Shown here piece after piece: positions 1-8,807 of a DNA stretch of 64,000 nt; position 1 is the stretch's first letter, and every line of letters starts with the position of its first letter. Origin of the DNA: Saccharospirillum alexandrii. GTDB lineage: Bacteria; Pseudomonadota; Gammaproteobacteria; Pseudomonadales; Natronospirillaceae. The position numbers were made by a program, and so were the translations under genes. The notes beneath the pieces are model-generated. The model worked only from the letters and a program-made list of their open reading frames with translations, searched no databases and was not told the DNA's origin. The stretch is from NCBI RefSeq assembly GCF_004000275.1, contig NZ_RCIP01000003.1, positions 124,001 through 188,000 of the forward strand, given 5' to 3'.

Positions 1-380
1 GACCTTGCTGCCAGAAGCCAGTTGTATAGTCACTAAGTAACACCACCGGTGCCTGCCCCGGAAATTCATAGGAGAAATTTCTTACGAGTATTGATTCAAT
101 GTTTGGGTTACGTCCAGCAGTGGTACCCGTGGCCCGCACAAAAAATTCAAAATTAACTGACTGGGGAGCATGCGAGTTTTTGTATAAAAAAGGGATATGA
201 TTTTTTGTTGCTGGAAACCAGGATGGGAACGTAGAGACCACTAGCTCGTTTTCATCATCGAGCGGAAACACATGCGACTCATACTCGTACTTCACAAAAC
301 GAGCACAACCCGCAATGGAGGTGAGAACTGCGACTAACACTGCACATTTGAATAGAGCCATAAAACTACCAAGCTTACAT
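1..380 (-). CDS. Lipoprotein of unknown function (C-terminus outside window)
   Basis: The reading frame runs off the left edge, so only about 126 N-terminal residues are visible. They begin with a basic start, a hydrophobic stretch and a lipobox (SIAGC, Cys near residue 27), so the product should be a lipid-anchored envelope protein. The ATG at 380 has AAGGTGG upstream at good spacing; an internal ATG at 361 would also give a working signal peptide. The mature part is soluble-looking, with no motif I recognise. No function is assigned. Confidence 0.75.
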
Positions 381-636
381 TGCATCCTGCCACCTTTAAA
401 AAAACTTGCCGGTTAATCCATTGAACCACTAGTGGCAACTTATGATAATGAAGCCGCTAACAGCGAATTTTGAATCATCTTCATATCAACTTTCGACAGA
501 AAATGACGCCCTGTTGACTTGATACAAGCAATCATTACCCTGCCACTGATAGCCAGAAAAGGCAGGCGCTTCATTGCTTTAGCCCAATTGAATCACGTAA
601 GGGACTTTCGTACGGTACCTTTACACTAAAAGTGGG

Positions 637-762
637 TTATCGCTTCTCTTCCATCAGACCGACCAGGTTACCACCCGGATCCCGAAGAAAACCCGTCCAT
701 AGCTCATGGTCCGGCATATTAGCAGCGAGTTGCGGTGCAAGTGTATCTGCAACAGCCAACAT
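637..762 (-). pseudogene. C-terminal remnant of a VOC/glyoxalase-fold protein
   Basis: About 41 codons encode a tail typical of glyoxalase/bleomycin-resistance (VOC) proteins: PDHELWTGFLRDPGGNLVGL followed by MEEKR and a stop. VOC proteins are normally 120-140 residues, so most of the gene is missing. The break coincides with GACGCCCAC at 764-772, which resembles the left end of the dispersed palindrome described elsewhere in this window. The remnant is almost certainly non-functional. Confidence 0.65.
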
Positions 763-763
763 A

Positions 764-785
764 GACGCCCACCTAACGTACACTG
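764..785 (+). repeat. Possible degenerate half copy of the GACACCCAC palindrome
   Basis: GACGCCCACC followed by TAACGTAC resembles the outer motifs of the dispersed repeat family, but no matching second end is present. It lies exactly where the VOC remnant loses its reading frame homology. The match is short, so the call is weak. Confidence 0.3.
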
Positions 786-795
786 CAGTATCCCA

Positions 796-1848
796 TCATG
801 ACGCCTTCAGTGACCGACGATACGCGCTTGGTGTTAGCTGAGTTACCCGAAGAAACTCCCGGTTAAAGTTGGACTTGGTCTGAAAACCAGACTCTAAGTA
901 AACCTGGGTGATCGAGTGGGTGGTATTGGCCAGTAATTCCTTGGCCCGCTCAATGCGGTATTCATTTACAACTTGCGAAATGTTTCTGTTATACACCCGG
1001 TTTATTGCCACCGATATCTGTCGCGCCGGTATTCCGGACTTGCGAGCCAACCTGTCCAGTGTCAGGTCTGGGTCCAGGAATACCTCTTTCTCAATCATTA
1101 ACGCCGTCACGGCCTTAATGATCGCTTTGGCCGCATCATCAGAAAGCTCCGAGCTCGGGTTGTCGTCAATAGGGCTGCCCGCTGTTTGCTCAGCCGGCTG
1201 TGCCACCTGGCCTCGACGGTCTGACGGTACCCTGCTCATGCCAATTAACAGCACCATCCCGGAGAGCACCGGCAGTAGAATGAAGTGCCCAATGCTGAGA
1301 ATCGCATCGGCATGCACCCCCTGAAATGTAGCCATATCAACGCTGATGACAATGTCGAGCATTGCGGACAGTAGCAACAGTACGCCGGCGAATCGCTCAG
1401 CCACGATCGCGGTACCCGCCTGGGAAAGCCGCACTTGACCGGGCACTTTGTCGGCACTGAAGGACACCCGAATCAGAGCAACCCCATATCCCAAATAGAT
1501 GAACGCCAAAAGAGGATCCAGCGGTGGGTTCCAAAAAGGATAGGTTAGCGAGCCCAGTATAACGAGCAGTGGCCACAGCGCATGAACCAGGAAGGCTGTC
1601 TTGTGATGGTGAGCCCGGGCGAAGCAATACCAGGCAGCGACAGGAACGCAGGATGCGACGGCCGGTTGCAACGCTCTGAATAGAGGGATATCCGTCAACG
1701 CTCTGATTCCCACGATGACGGGAACGGCCGCGCACAACCCGATAAACATATAGGTTGCCAGGCCAACAGGCCGTTGCTGTGCAATCAGTACGATAGCCAG
1801 AATAACCAGTAACAATGCAACGACAAAGGGGAGTGGCACAAAAATCAT
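796..1848 (-). CDS. Membrane-anchored AraC-family transcriptional regulator
   Basis: The first roughly 210 of 350 residues form about seven hydrophobic segments. A polar linker follows, then a C-terminal AraC/XylS double helix-turn-helix (about residues 250-348; RLARKSGIPARQISVAINR and GFQTKSNFNREFLRVT). The same architecture occurs in the gene at 13381-14571. It probably senses a membrane or extracellular cue and binds DNA from the membrane. It is divergent from the DUF805 gene at 1987, and the shared intergenic region carries three copies of CGATTGAGG, likely its operators. Its signal is unknown. Confidence 0.85.
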   Translation of the reverse strand: MIFVPLPFVVALLLVILAIVLIAQQRPVGLATYMFIGLCAAVPVIVGIRALTDIPLFRALQPAVASCVPVAAWYCFARAHHHKTAFLVHALWPLLVILGSLTYPFWNPPLDPLLAFIYLGYGVALIRVSFSADKVPGQVRLSQAGTAIVAERFAGVLLLLSAMLDIVISVDMATFQGVHADAILSIGHFILLPVLSGMVLLIGMSRVPSDRRGQVAQPAEQTAGSPIDDNPSSELSDDAAKAIIKAVTALMIEKEVFLDPDLTLDRLARKSGIPARQISVAINRVYNRNISQVVNEYRIERAKELLANTTHSITQVYLESGFQTKSNFNREFLRVTQLTPSAYRRSLKAS

Positions 1849-1884
1849 AGGAACCTGTAATCAGCAAGTTAATCGCCAGTGTGG

Positions 1885-1958
1885 CCTCAATCGCTTTCCA
1901 GTACGTCCTCGAACCCGATTGAGGACGCCTACGACGCTAGCACAGCCGACGATTGAGG
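1885..1958. promoter_or_regulatory. Three CGATTGAGG boxes between divergent AraC and DUF805 genes
   Basis: CGATTGAGG occurs on the + strand at 1916-1924 and 1950-1958 (34 bp apart) and inverted at 1885-1893. Repeated 9-mers in a divergent AraC intergenic region are typical of activator binding sites. The 1950 copy lies about 30 bp before the DUF805 start. Assignment to the adjacent AraC protein is inference. Confidence 0.5.
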
Positions 1959-1986
1959 TGTCTGGAATTGATAGGAGGACAACATT

Positions 1987-2340
1987 ATGTACGAGTACCT
2001 GGACGGCTGGAAACGGTCCTTTCAATGGTCAGGAAACGCCTCTCGCCAGGCTTTCTGGCAGTTCATGCTGGTTAACTTACTGATCTCGGCGATCCTGGTT
2101 GGCATCGATGCCAGCCTTCATGGGTACGGCGCTTTAGAGGGACTCTACAGTGCCCTTGCACTGATCCCGACCCTCTCGGTCAGTGTACGACGACTCCACG
2201 ACATCGGGCAATCGGGGTGGTGCCTGCTGCTGATTGTGATCCCTGTTATCGGGGTCCTGTGGCTCATCTGGCTACTCGCACAGCCAGGCGAGGATCAGGG
2301 CAACATCCATATCAACGCATCGACCGGGGGTCACGAATGA
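1987..2340 (+). CDS. DUF805 inner-membrane protein
   Basis: This 117-residue protein has the DUF805 pattern: an N-terminal W-K-R-F-W-x-G-R-like region (GWKRSFQWSGNASRQAFW), three to four membrane helices, the conserved RRLHDIGQSGW motif near residues 68-78 and a short polar tail (QPGEDQGN). The family (YhaH/YhaI-like) has no established function. A ribosome site (ATAGGAGGAC) precedes the ATG. The gene overlaps the next by ATGA at 2337-2340, so the two are translationally coupled. Both are probably controlled by the divergent AraC regulator. Confidence 0.85.
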   Translation: MYEYLDGWKRSFQWSGNASRQAFWQFMLVNLLISAILVGIDASLHGYGALEGLYSALALIPTLSVSVRRLHDIGQSGWCLLLIVIPVIGVLWLIWLLAQPGEDQGNIHINASTGGHE

Positions 2341-2885
2341 AACGCTCATACTGTATTGGCACGATTGCGAGCCTGTTCTTGGCCGGTGTCGCCATAACCG
2401 GTGCATTCGGCAGCGTTCCGGTTCCTGAACCTGACTCACCCGAGCCCGCTTTGAGCGATAGTGTCTTACCCATGGGAATGATTTTTATCGAATCGCCAAA
2501 ACGAGGCAGGCTGGTGAGGCTAGAGGGGATTGTCGGCAAAGGTGAGCTGGTAGCGAGGCAGAATGACGGATCCTGTGTTTCGGTTGCCATTCGAATCGCC
2601 TCGGGGAATGTCAACGGACAGGGGGTCGGCATTTCACGAGCCGAAAGCATCCAACTCATTATCCACTCCAAAGCCATCACCGAGAGTTTATTGGCTGGAC
2701 AGGAAATATTCAGCAGCCACCATACGGTGGGCTATAGCGATGGAGTGCCGGTGAGCGATATGCAGATAGCCAATGGGCTGAACATCACTGATGAGTTTGT
2801 CCTCAACCCCGGCGAATGGTCATGGACCTCCTTATTTGGGCTGGCTAAAACGGAAGTGACCTGTGAGCGACTGTTCTCTACCTGA
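2337..2885 (+). CDS. Hypothetical exported protein
   Basis: A 182-residue product starts at the ATG that overlaps the DUF805 stop codon. The N-terminus (MKRSYCIGTIASLFLAGVAI) is a signal peptide or anchor, followed by a Pro-rich stretch and a beta-rich domain with two cysteines about 100 residues apart. I do not recognise the family. Its coupling to DUF805 suggests a joint envelope role under the same AraC regulator. Confidence 0.7.
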   Translation: MKRSYCIGTIASLFLAGVAITGAFGSVPVPEPDSPEPALSDSVLPMGMIFIESPKRGRLVRLEGIVGKGELVARQNDGSCVSVAIRIASGNVNGQGVGISRAESIQLIIHSKAITESLLAGQEIFSSHHTVGYSDGVPVSDMQIANGLNITDEFVLNPGEWSWTSLFGLAKTEVTCERLFST

Positions 2886-3004
2886 TACCCGGGTTCGGAC
2901 TGTCGGCGCTTGACGCCCAGGCAATAGCTGAGCGACCAGGCCACCCCGTCCCATTGCCGATGCGACGCCACTTATCGGGGGTGTCACGAACGAGTCTGGC
3001 TGAA

Positions 3005-3033
3005 ACCGGTGTTAGCCGTTGCTGAACACCGGT
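3005..3033. terminator. Hairpin between convergent genes
   Basis: A perfect 9-bp stem (ACCGGTGTT / AACACCGGT) with an 11-nt loop lies between the gene ending at 2885 and the convergent gene ending at 3053. The position suits a bidirectional terminator, although no long T-run follows on either side. Confidence 0.55.
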
Positions 3034-3052
3034 ACAGTGAATGCTGGTCAGA

Positions 3053-4177
3053 TCAGACCAGCTCTGCCAGTTGCGCCGGTTCGAATCCGGTCAGTTCATC
3101 GCTGGCACCACGTTGCACTTTCTGCGCCCAGTTGGGATCGCCCAACAAGGCCCGCCCGACGGCGATCAGATCAAACTCTTTGCGCTCCAGGCGCTGCACC
3201 AATTGATCCAGCTCCGTGCGCTGCGAACTGTGACCGCCAAAGGCAGAGAAGAAATCGCCATCGAGGCCCACCGAACCAACACTGATGGTGGGTTTGCCGG
3301 TCAGCTTTTTCGCCCAGCCCGCGAAGTTCAATCCGTTTTCACCATCAACCTCAGGAAATTCGGCTTCCCAGAAACGGCGTTGCGAGCAATGGAAAACATC
3401 CACTCCGGCATCGGCCAGAACCCCGAGCCATGCGTCCATTTCCGCTGGTGACTGCGCCAGCCTGGCTTTGTAGTCCTGCTGTTTCCATTGGCTTAACCGC
3501 AACAGCACGGGAAAATCCGCACCCACCGCCTGGCGGATCGATTTAATGACTTCAACACCAAAGTTGGCACGTGCCAGCACCGTGTCGCCACCCCAGCGGT
3601 CGGTCCGCTGATTGGTACCTGCCCAGAAAAACTGGTCAATCAGATAACCATGAGCGCCGTGCACTTCAACCACATCAAAACCCAGGCGTTTGGCATCTAC
3701 TGCGGCTTGAGTAAAGGCGTCGATGGTGTCGGCGATATCAGCATCGGTCATGGTTTTACCAACGGGCTTATCCGGAGCGAACAGACCGGACGGGCTTTCC
3801 ATCTCACCTTCCGCCTTCCAGCCACTGCCGCTGGGCGCCGTGCCGGTATGCCAGATTTGCGGACCCATACGACCGCCAGCCTGATGCACACCATCGATGA
3901 CCGTTTTCCAACCGGCCAGCGCTTGTTCGCCGTGAAAAAAGGGAATGTTCGGTTCGTTACGAGACACCGGTCGATTGATCACCGTGCCTTCCGACAGGAT
4001 CAGGCCGACATCCGCTTCGGCACGACGACGATAGTAGTCGGCATTGGCTTGGCCGGGAATGCCTTCGGGCGCCATATTGCGCGTCATAGGGGCCATAACA
4101 ATGCGATTTTTAAGGGTCAGAGAGCCCAGTTCAACGGGCTGGAAGAGAACGGATGTATCAATAGAATCTGCAGACAT
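3053..4177 (-). CDS. Old yellow enzyme family NADH:flavin oxidoreductase
   Basis: A 374-residue FMN-dependent TIM-barrel ene-reductase. The N-terminus (VELGSLTLKNRIVMAPMTRN) is the family hallmark. An active-site and substrate-binding region lies at VEVHGAHGYLIDQFFW (about residues 165-180), and a phosphate-binding end at VGRALLGDPNWAQKV. Members reduce activated C=C bonds or nitro groups with NAD(P)H. The ATG at 4177 (AGGA upstream) is preferred to the TTG before it. The gene is divergent from an HxlR regulator at 4283, a common arrangement for electrophile-responsive reductases, so induction by quinones, aldehydes or nitro compounds is plausible. The substrate is not readable from sequence. 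Confidence 0.9.
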   Translation of the reverse strand: MSADSIDTSVLFQPVELGSLTLKNRIVMAPMTRNMAPEGIPGQANADYYRRRAEADVGLILSEGTVINRPVSRNEPNIPFFHGEQALAGWKTVIDGVHQAGGRMGPQIWHTGTAPSGSGWKAEGEMESPSGLFAPDKPVGKTMTDADIADTIDAFTQAAVDAKRLGFDVVEVHGAHGYLIDQFFWAGTNQRTDRWGGDTVLARANFGVEVIKSIRQAVGADFPVLLRLSQWKQQDYKARLAQSPAEMDAWLGVLADAGVDVFHCSQRRFWEAEFPEVDGENGLNFAGWAKKLTGKPTISVGSVGLDGDFFSAFGGHSSQRTELDQLVQRLERKEFDLIAVGRALLGDPNWAQKVQRGASDELTGFEPAQLAELV

Positions 4178-4230
4178 CAAAAGAATTTCCTGTTCGGGTG
4201 TTTAACGGCGCACATAGTATATTTTTTATA

Positions 4231-4246
4231 CCTAGTGTAAATTAGG
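4231..4246. promoter_or_regulatory. Possible HxlR operator / divergent promoter region
   Basis: The 105-bp gap between the divergent reductase and HxlR genes contains an imperfect palindrome with arms CCTA and TAGG, next to the AT-rich stretch TATATTTTTTATA. TATACT on the minus strand could be the reductase -10. The arms are short, so the operator call is tentative. Confidence 0.3.
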
Positions 4247-4282
4247 CACTTCAATTGCACCAAGTTACCTTGAGGAAACCTT

Positions 4283-4648
4283 GTGGCCGACAATCCGTGT
4301 TTTACCGCCCATTGCCCAAATCGAGTTCTATTTGCCGAAATTGCCGACAAGTGGACGATGATGATTCTGACCGTCCTTGAGCAGCACCCGCGTCGCTTCA
4401 ACGACATCAAGCGACTATTGGAAGGTATTTCCCAGAAGTCACTGACCCAGACCTTAAGACGCCTGGAGCGCAACGGCATTGTCACCCGCGATGTTATCAG
4501 CAGCTCACCGGTAGCGGTACAGTATGAACTAACAGACATCGGCCAAAGCCTGTTGCAGCCCTACAAGGCACTGTATTGCTGGACGAAGGAGAAACTGCCG
4601 GAGGTGAATAAGGCGCGCCAGGCATTCGACCAGCGCCAGCCCGCCTGA
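4283..4648 (+). CDS. HxlR-family winged-helix regulator
   Basis: This 121-residue protein has the HxlR fold: DKWTMMILTVL, then RFNDIKRLLEGISQKSLTQT (recognition helix region) and a wing, ending with ELTDIGQSLLQPYKAL. Two cysteines near the N-terminus (NPCFTAHCPNR) match the redox or electrophile-sensing Cys of HypR/YodB-type members. The start is GTG, with TGAGGAAACC upstream. It probably represses the divergent old yellow enzyme gene and releases it on thiol modification; this is inference from family and context. Confidence 0.85.
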   Translation: MADNPCFTAHCPNRVLFAEIADKWTMMILTVLEQHPRRFNDIKRLLEGISQKSLTQTLRRLERNGIVTRDVISSSPVAVQYELTDIGQSLLQPYKALYCWTKEKLPEVNKARQAFDQRQPA

Positions 4649-4750
4649 ATCGACACCGGTACAGGGCAAAGGCACCCGCCCCGTCCATTAACGCAAGCTA
4701 TAAGAAGATGGTTTTTGATAGCCGCCGATTGCAAGTGCCCCATCAGATCC

Positions 4751-5317
4751 TTAGCGGTTCTTATCGAGTCCAATTTTACTTCTAATGCGCTTTGCCCACC
4801 GTGGCCGCTGCATTTTATACCGATACAGACTGTCCGGAACGGTGATGTTCGGGTTGGCTAATACCAGCGCATCGAAAAAAGCCCGCCGATCAAACCCGCG
4901 ATAGTTCCCGTACATGAGTTGCTTTTGCCCTCCGTCTTTGAGCAGGATCACGTTTGATAAAAACTCGTTCCTAACATCGCTGACTTGCTTCAACTCCGTG
5001 ATGTCGGCCGTGTTAACCTCCCAGCTCACATCACCAAAGGTCGGGTCGACGTAAGACAGGGTGGTTGGTGTGACCTTTACCTCAACTTGCTTATTTTCAA
5101 TCCAAAACCACAGTGCTAACCCAAGCAACATAGCTTCAACCACCCAAATAGCGATATCCAGAACGTAAAGCAGTTGATTAAGCGCTTCGGTATCACTCGT
5201 GAGCGTCGGGAGATAGGTGTGGGCTGCCCAATAGAGAAAGAGCGCAACGCCCGCATTAACCACAAGCAAAGTGGCTGAAGACCGCTGTTGTCTGGTATAC
5301 AGAAAGTAAGTTGGCAT
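4751..5317 (-). CDS. Membrane protein of unknown function
   Basis: A 188-residue protein with two membrane helices (about residues 17-35 and 58-78), followed by a beta-rich cytosolic domain and a basic tail (MQRPRWAKRIRSKIGL). The layout resembles PH-like bacterial membrane proteins, but I cannot name a family. The ATG at 5317 follows GAAGGTAAAACC, a fair ribosome site; an upstream in-frame ATG at 5380 lacks one and would add a polar extension. It stands alone between the HxlR and XRE genes. Confidence 0.6.
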   Translation of the reverse strand: MPTYFLYTRQQRSSATLLVVNAGVALFLYWAAHTYLPTLTSDTEALNQLLYVLDIAIWVVEAMLLGLALWFWIENKQVEVKVTPTTLSYVDPTFGDVSWEVNTADITELKQVSDVRNEFLSNVILLKDGGQKQLMYGNYRGFDRRAFFDALVLANPNITVPDSLYRYKMQRPRWAKRIRSKIGLDKNR

Positions 5318-5470
5318 GGTTTTACCTTCGTAAAATTCAATCTTACGCCCCCCCAGACCCTGATTCTGGCGAATGCTCACCGTGAACCCTATTTCAGAGC
5401 CTGACGAATTTCTGTTTTAAATGAACCCTTATTCGCAGCGAGCTGGATCCGCCAATCAGGACCAAACCAA

Positions 5471-5479
5471 GACACCCAC
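5471..5479 (+). repeat. Isolated GACACCCAC end motif
   Basis: An exact copy of the left-end 9-mer of the dispersed palindrome lies one base from the stop codon of the XRE gene at 5481. No partner end is visible within 100 bp. It may be a half element or chance. Confidence 0.3.
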
Positions 5480-5480
5480 T

Positions 5481-6242
5481 TTATAGCCCCACGGATATTT
5501 CTGCAGGTTCCTCGATAGTAAACAATCGATCAAAAGGAGCCAGCCCGAACCCCGCAGTGAGTTTGTAGCCCCGACGGTGCTCCTTCGGCGCCATCAAACT
5601 ATCGCGAAGCGCCAATCGTTGCATACGCTCAACGATCTCTTCCAAGTCGTGCATGATGATCTGGGCACTTTCACGGGTCAAATGCCGTCCCAATGTTTCA
5701 AACGCATAGTCCGGGCGGTGTTTATGGTCGAACACCCAACCCAGAAACGACTCGTTAACCTCACGGATGACGCGAGCAAGATGCTTGTCCCCGACAAAAT
5801 CGACAGGGGTCTCCACACGCAACGAAACGTCCCCGCTGACCGGGTTTAGGTCAATCAGCTCCAGTGTTTCCAGCCGTCGCAAATAGTGATACAAACCGGG
5901 CTCGGTTAGACCCGAGACTTGTTGCAGTTGCTCGGGCTGGTATCGGCTCACCAGCATCATGAACACACCGAGCAATGACCGGTCTTTTGCCAGAGCCCGT
6001 GACTGCTCCGGTTGCAACGGCGTCGATACCGGGATCGCCTGGCTCTCAACCTCGATCAATTCGTGCAAATCCACCCCCACCGCCCGGCAAAGGGCAGAAA
6101 GGCGGCTCAGTTTGCAGTCTTTGTCGGCGAAAATCCGCTTAATGGTGACCTCCGAGACCCCCATGCGCTCGGCCACATCGGCATAAGTCATCTCCCGGGT
6201 GCGCAGGATGGCTTTCAAGCGAGAAAACAGTTGGTCAGACAT
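5481..6242 (-). CDS. XRE-family regulator with C-terminal sensor domain
   Basis: The N-terminal Cro/C1 helix-turn-helix (MTYADVAERMGVSEVTIKRI, about residues 20-65) is followed by a linker and a winged-helix-like segment with a C-terminal helical domain. The product is 253 residues. The start at 6242 is preferred because GGGGAGAG lies upstream. Similar proteins with HTH plus a 160-residue extension act as solitary regulators. It is divergent from the beta-propeller gene at 6364 and may control it. Confidence 0.75.
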   Translation of the reverse strand: MSDQLFSRLKAILRTREMTYADVAERMGVSEVTIKRIFADKDCKLSRLSALCRAVGVDLHELIEVESQAIPVSTPLQPEQSRALAKDRSLLGVFMMLVSRYQPEQLQQVSGLTEPGLYHYLRRLETLELIDLNPVSGDVSLRVETPVDFVGDKHLARVIREVNESFLGWVFDHKHRPDYAFETLGRHLTRESAQIIMHDLEEIVERMQRLALRDSLMAPKEHRRGYKLTAGFGLAPFDRLFTIEEPAEISVGL

Positions 6243-6363
6243 AGTGCGATACTCTCTCCCCACGATAGGTATCCAATTACGATACGCACCAACCTTCGAG
6301 TATCAAATTACAAAATCCACTTTAAGCTGAGCTATGTTCCCATCGCACAAAGAGGAGCCACAC

Positions 6364-7227
6364 ATGAAACGCATCCTGCTCGGTTTATGGTTAACGTCAG
6401 TTCTGAGTCAGACATCCCTGGCGACTGATACCCCCACCACACTTTGGACAGTAAACGGTTTCGATCAACCGGAATCTGCCCTGATGGACCCTGAACGGTC
6501 CTACGTTTATGTCTCCAATATCAACGGGGACCCAGACGAAAAAAACGGTCAGGGTTATCTGTCTCGCCTGACAACTGACGGCCGCTTGACCGAGCAACGA
6601 TGGGTAACTGGCTTGAATGCACCCAAAGGCATGGCGATCCATGACGGGTATCTGTACGTGGCAGACATCGACCGTCTTGTGAAAATCGAATTGAACACTG
6701 GCCGGTGGGTGCGCGATTTCACTGCGCCGGAGGCATTACTGCTGAACGATGTCGTCGCTAACGGCAACGGAACCCTCTATGTATCGGATATGGTCGGCAA
6801 CGCCCTATACCGTTTACAAGGGGGTGAATTCGTCGCCTGGATAAGAGACGACCGGCTGATGCACCCGAATGGATTAACGATCCATGACGGCGCTCTGATC
6901 GTGGCCGCCTGGGGTACACCGATCAACGCCGATTTCAGTACCGCCCAGCCCGGTAGCCTGCTGAGAATTGACTTGACCACTTACACCATCACCGAAATTG
7001 ACGGCGGAGAGTCCCTGGGCAATCTAGACGGTCTGGTTAGAGTCGATTCAGGCTATGTCGTCAGCGATTGGATGTCGGGCACGCTCATGCGTATCGGGGA
7101 CGAGGGACGCCGAACCGTGCTGGCCCATTGGACAATGGGGTTGGCGGATATCGGCGGTGCTGGCTCCACCCTGGTAGTCCCGTTCACAATGGACGGAGAA
7201 ATCAGGGCGGTTAGCGTGGCGCCCTAG
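6364..7227 (+). CDS. Exported SMP-30/NHL-type beta-propeller protein
   Basis: A 287-residue protein with a cleavable signal peptide (MKRILLGLWLTSVLSQTSLA). Repeated propeller blades of the pattern YVSNINGD, LYVADIDRL, LYVSDMVGNALYR and NGLTIHDGALIVAAWG resemble SMP-30/gluconolactonase-like sugar-lactone hydrolases and NHL proteins. The ATG at 6364 follows AGAGGAGCC. A periplasmic hydrolase or binding role is possible; no catalytic set can be confirmed. It is divergent from the XRE regulator. Confidence 0.75.
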   Translation: MKRILLGLWLTSVLSQTSLATDTPTTLWTVNGFDQPESALMDPERSYVYVSNINGDPDEKNGQGYLSRLTTDGRLTEQRWVTGLNAPKGMAIHDGYLYVADIDRLVKIELNTGRWVRDFTAPEALLLNDVVANGNGTLYVSDMVGNALYRLQGGEFVAWIRDDRLMHPNGLTIHDGALIVAAWGTPINADFSTAQPGSLLRIDLTTYTITEIDGGESLGNLDGLVRVDSGYVVSDWMSGTLMRIGDEGRRTVLAHWTMGLADIGGAGSTLVVPFTMDGEIRAVSVAP

Positions 7228-7281
7228 TGCGGAAGTACAGGGGATATCCCAATGACAGCCACGCGGTTCCGACTCTCCGGG

Positions 7282-7683
7282 CTAAGACACATTTTCAGGC
7301 AGTTTTGCGATCACCTTGATTTCAAACTGAAAGCCAAACAACCAAGTAACCCCAATTCCGGTCAGTGTTGGGTAGGGCGCCTCGCCCCAGTTTTCATGCA
7401 CTACCTTCATCACAGGGCCAAACACCGACTCAGGGTCGACAACAAACAGAGTGGTGTCGATCACATCGTCAAAGGTGCAGCCCGCCGCCCTGAGAATGCT
7501 GTTCAGATTATCGAACGCCCGTTGTACCTGTTTTTCCAGGTCGGGTTCCGGTGAGCCATCCTCGCGGCTGCCTACCTGCCCGGACACAAATAAGAGCCCG
7601 TTGGAACGGATTGCCGGTGAGTAGCGGTTTTGTTCGTAAAGTGCCTGGCGGCCGGTCGGGAAAACGACGTCACGTTTGTTCAT
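7282..7683 (-). CDS. Rid (YjgF/YER057c/UK114) family protein
   Basis: A 133-residue YjgF-fold protein with the conserved core (NGLLFVSGQVG, DLEKQVQRAFDNLNSILRAAG, DDVIDTTLFVVDPE). The strand before the C-terminus reads PYPTLTGIGVTWLFG and lacks the Arg that RidA uses to bind imine intermediates. It is therefore probably a Rid4-7 type rather than the housekeeping enamine deaminase. The start at 7683 has GGAG upstream. It is divergent from a LysR gene broken by a frameshift, and the intergenic palindrome suggests it was the LysR target. Confidence 0.85.
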   Translation of the reverse strand: MNKRDVVFPTGRQALYEQNRYSPAIRSNGLLFVSGQVGSREDGSPEPDLEKQVQRAFDNLNSILRAAGCTFDDVIDTTLFVVDPESVFGPVMKVVHENWGEAPYPTLTGIGVTWLFGFQFEIKVIAKLPENVS

Positions 7684-7764
7684 GGGTAACTCCATCATTG
7701 CTGGTTAGTGTGGGGCCACTGTAAAGCGGCTTTCCGGGCCGATAAACTGGCCATAACCGTCAAC

Positions 7765-7787
7765 ATTGTTTGTATAATCCAAACAAT
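7765..7787. promoter_or_regulatory. LysR-type palindromic operator with embedded TATAAT
   Basis: Perfect 8-bp arms ATTGTTTG and CAAACAAT flank a 7-bp spacer containing TATAAT, 20 bp before the LysR start. The arrangement fits a LysR autoregulatory site also controlling the divergent Rid gene. Confidence 0.6.
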
Positions 7788-7807
7788 CAAATCGAGCCGG
7801 AGTAACC

Positions 7808-8718
7808 ATGGACCGTTTCAACGCCATGCAGGCGTTCGTTCGAGTGGTGGAAACAGGCAGCTTTACCAAGGCCGCTGACACACTCCACATGAACAAAACC
7901 AGCGTTACGCAACTGGTTCAGCAGCTGGAGGCACATTTGCGGGTCAAGCTGCTCAATCGCACCACCCGTAAAGTCAATGTAACCGCTGACGGTGCGGCCT
8001 ATTACGAACGGGCGGTGAAGCTATTGGCCGATATGGACGATGCAGAAACCAGTTTGTCCAGCGTCATGACCACTCCCCGCGGGCGACTGCGCGTGGATGT
8101 ACCCAGCCCACTGGCTCGTTTTATTCTGATGCCCGCCCTGCCTTCGTTCTACGCACAGTACCCCGACATACAGCTGGACCTGGGTGTCAGCGACCGGGTT
8201 GTGGACATCGTTGGAGAGGGCGTGGACTGCGTGGTGCGTGGCGGGGAATTGACTGATCTTTCACTGGTGGCACGCCGTGTAGGGAGTTTGCCGTTCGGCC
8301 TGTATGCCTCCCCGGGTATCTGGAGCAATTCGGCACGCCCGCGCACCCGAGCGAGCTGGCAGGGCCGCATCATTGCGTTGTCGGCTTCACCTGGGAACGG
8401 ATTGGTAAGGCACTGCCCTATGTATTAAAACAGAACGGTCAGTCCATTACGGTGCAAGGCCGGAACCGAATTTCCGTCGACGATGGCAACGCCCATCTGG
8501 CTGCAGGCATGGCGGGCCTCGGGGTACTCTCACTTCCGGTCTACATGGCGGATGAGGCAGTAACCAGAAATGAACTGATACCCCTGTTCGAAGACTGGCA
8601 GCTTGACCCGATGCCGCTGTACGTCGCCTTTCCACAAAACCGGTATATCAGCGCCACACTGCGCGTGTTCATTGATTGGGTATCTGATTTGATGAACCCA
8701 GCAGCGACCAGCAACTGA
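7808..8718 (+). pseudogene. LysR-family regulator interrupted by a frameshift
   Basis: The first part encodes a normal LysR winged helix (MDRFNAMQAFVRVVETGSFT) and about half of the effector domain. At about 8312-8318 (CCCCGGGTATC) the frame is lost: reading the next frame restores GYLEQFGTPAHPSELAG and continues to the natural end at 8718, about 303 residues in all. One missing G explains the change. It may be a true pseudogene or a sequencing error in a homopolymer. The stop codon overlaps the first bases of the palindrome at 8717. Confidence 0.8.
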
Positions 8719-8807
8719 GACACCCACCCCGCAGTAGTAATACACGGTATCAGTAGTCAGTTTTTAGTCGCCATCAAATGTGAACGGCCGCCTAACGTGG
8801 GTGTCTC
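8717..8807 (+). repeat. Dispersed palindrome, long copy (91 bp)
   Basis: The ends GAGACACCCAC and GTGGGTGTCTC form a perfect 11-bp inverted repeat. The right end is preceded by GCCTAAC and followed by AAGAGCGCT, as in the 10610 copy. It is about 16 bp longer inside than other copies. It overlaps the stop codon of the frameshifted LysR gene and precedes the chemoreceptor gene. Confidence 0.85.

Noticed and set aside
2970-2990. GGGGGTGTC as another palindrome end
   Set aside because: Only a short GGGTGTC match without internal motifs or partner; within chance expectation.
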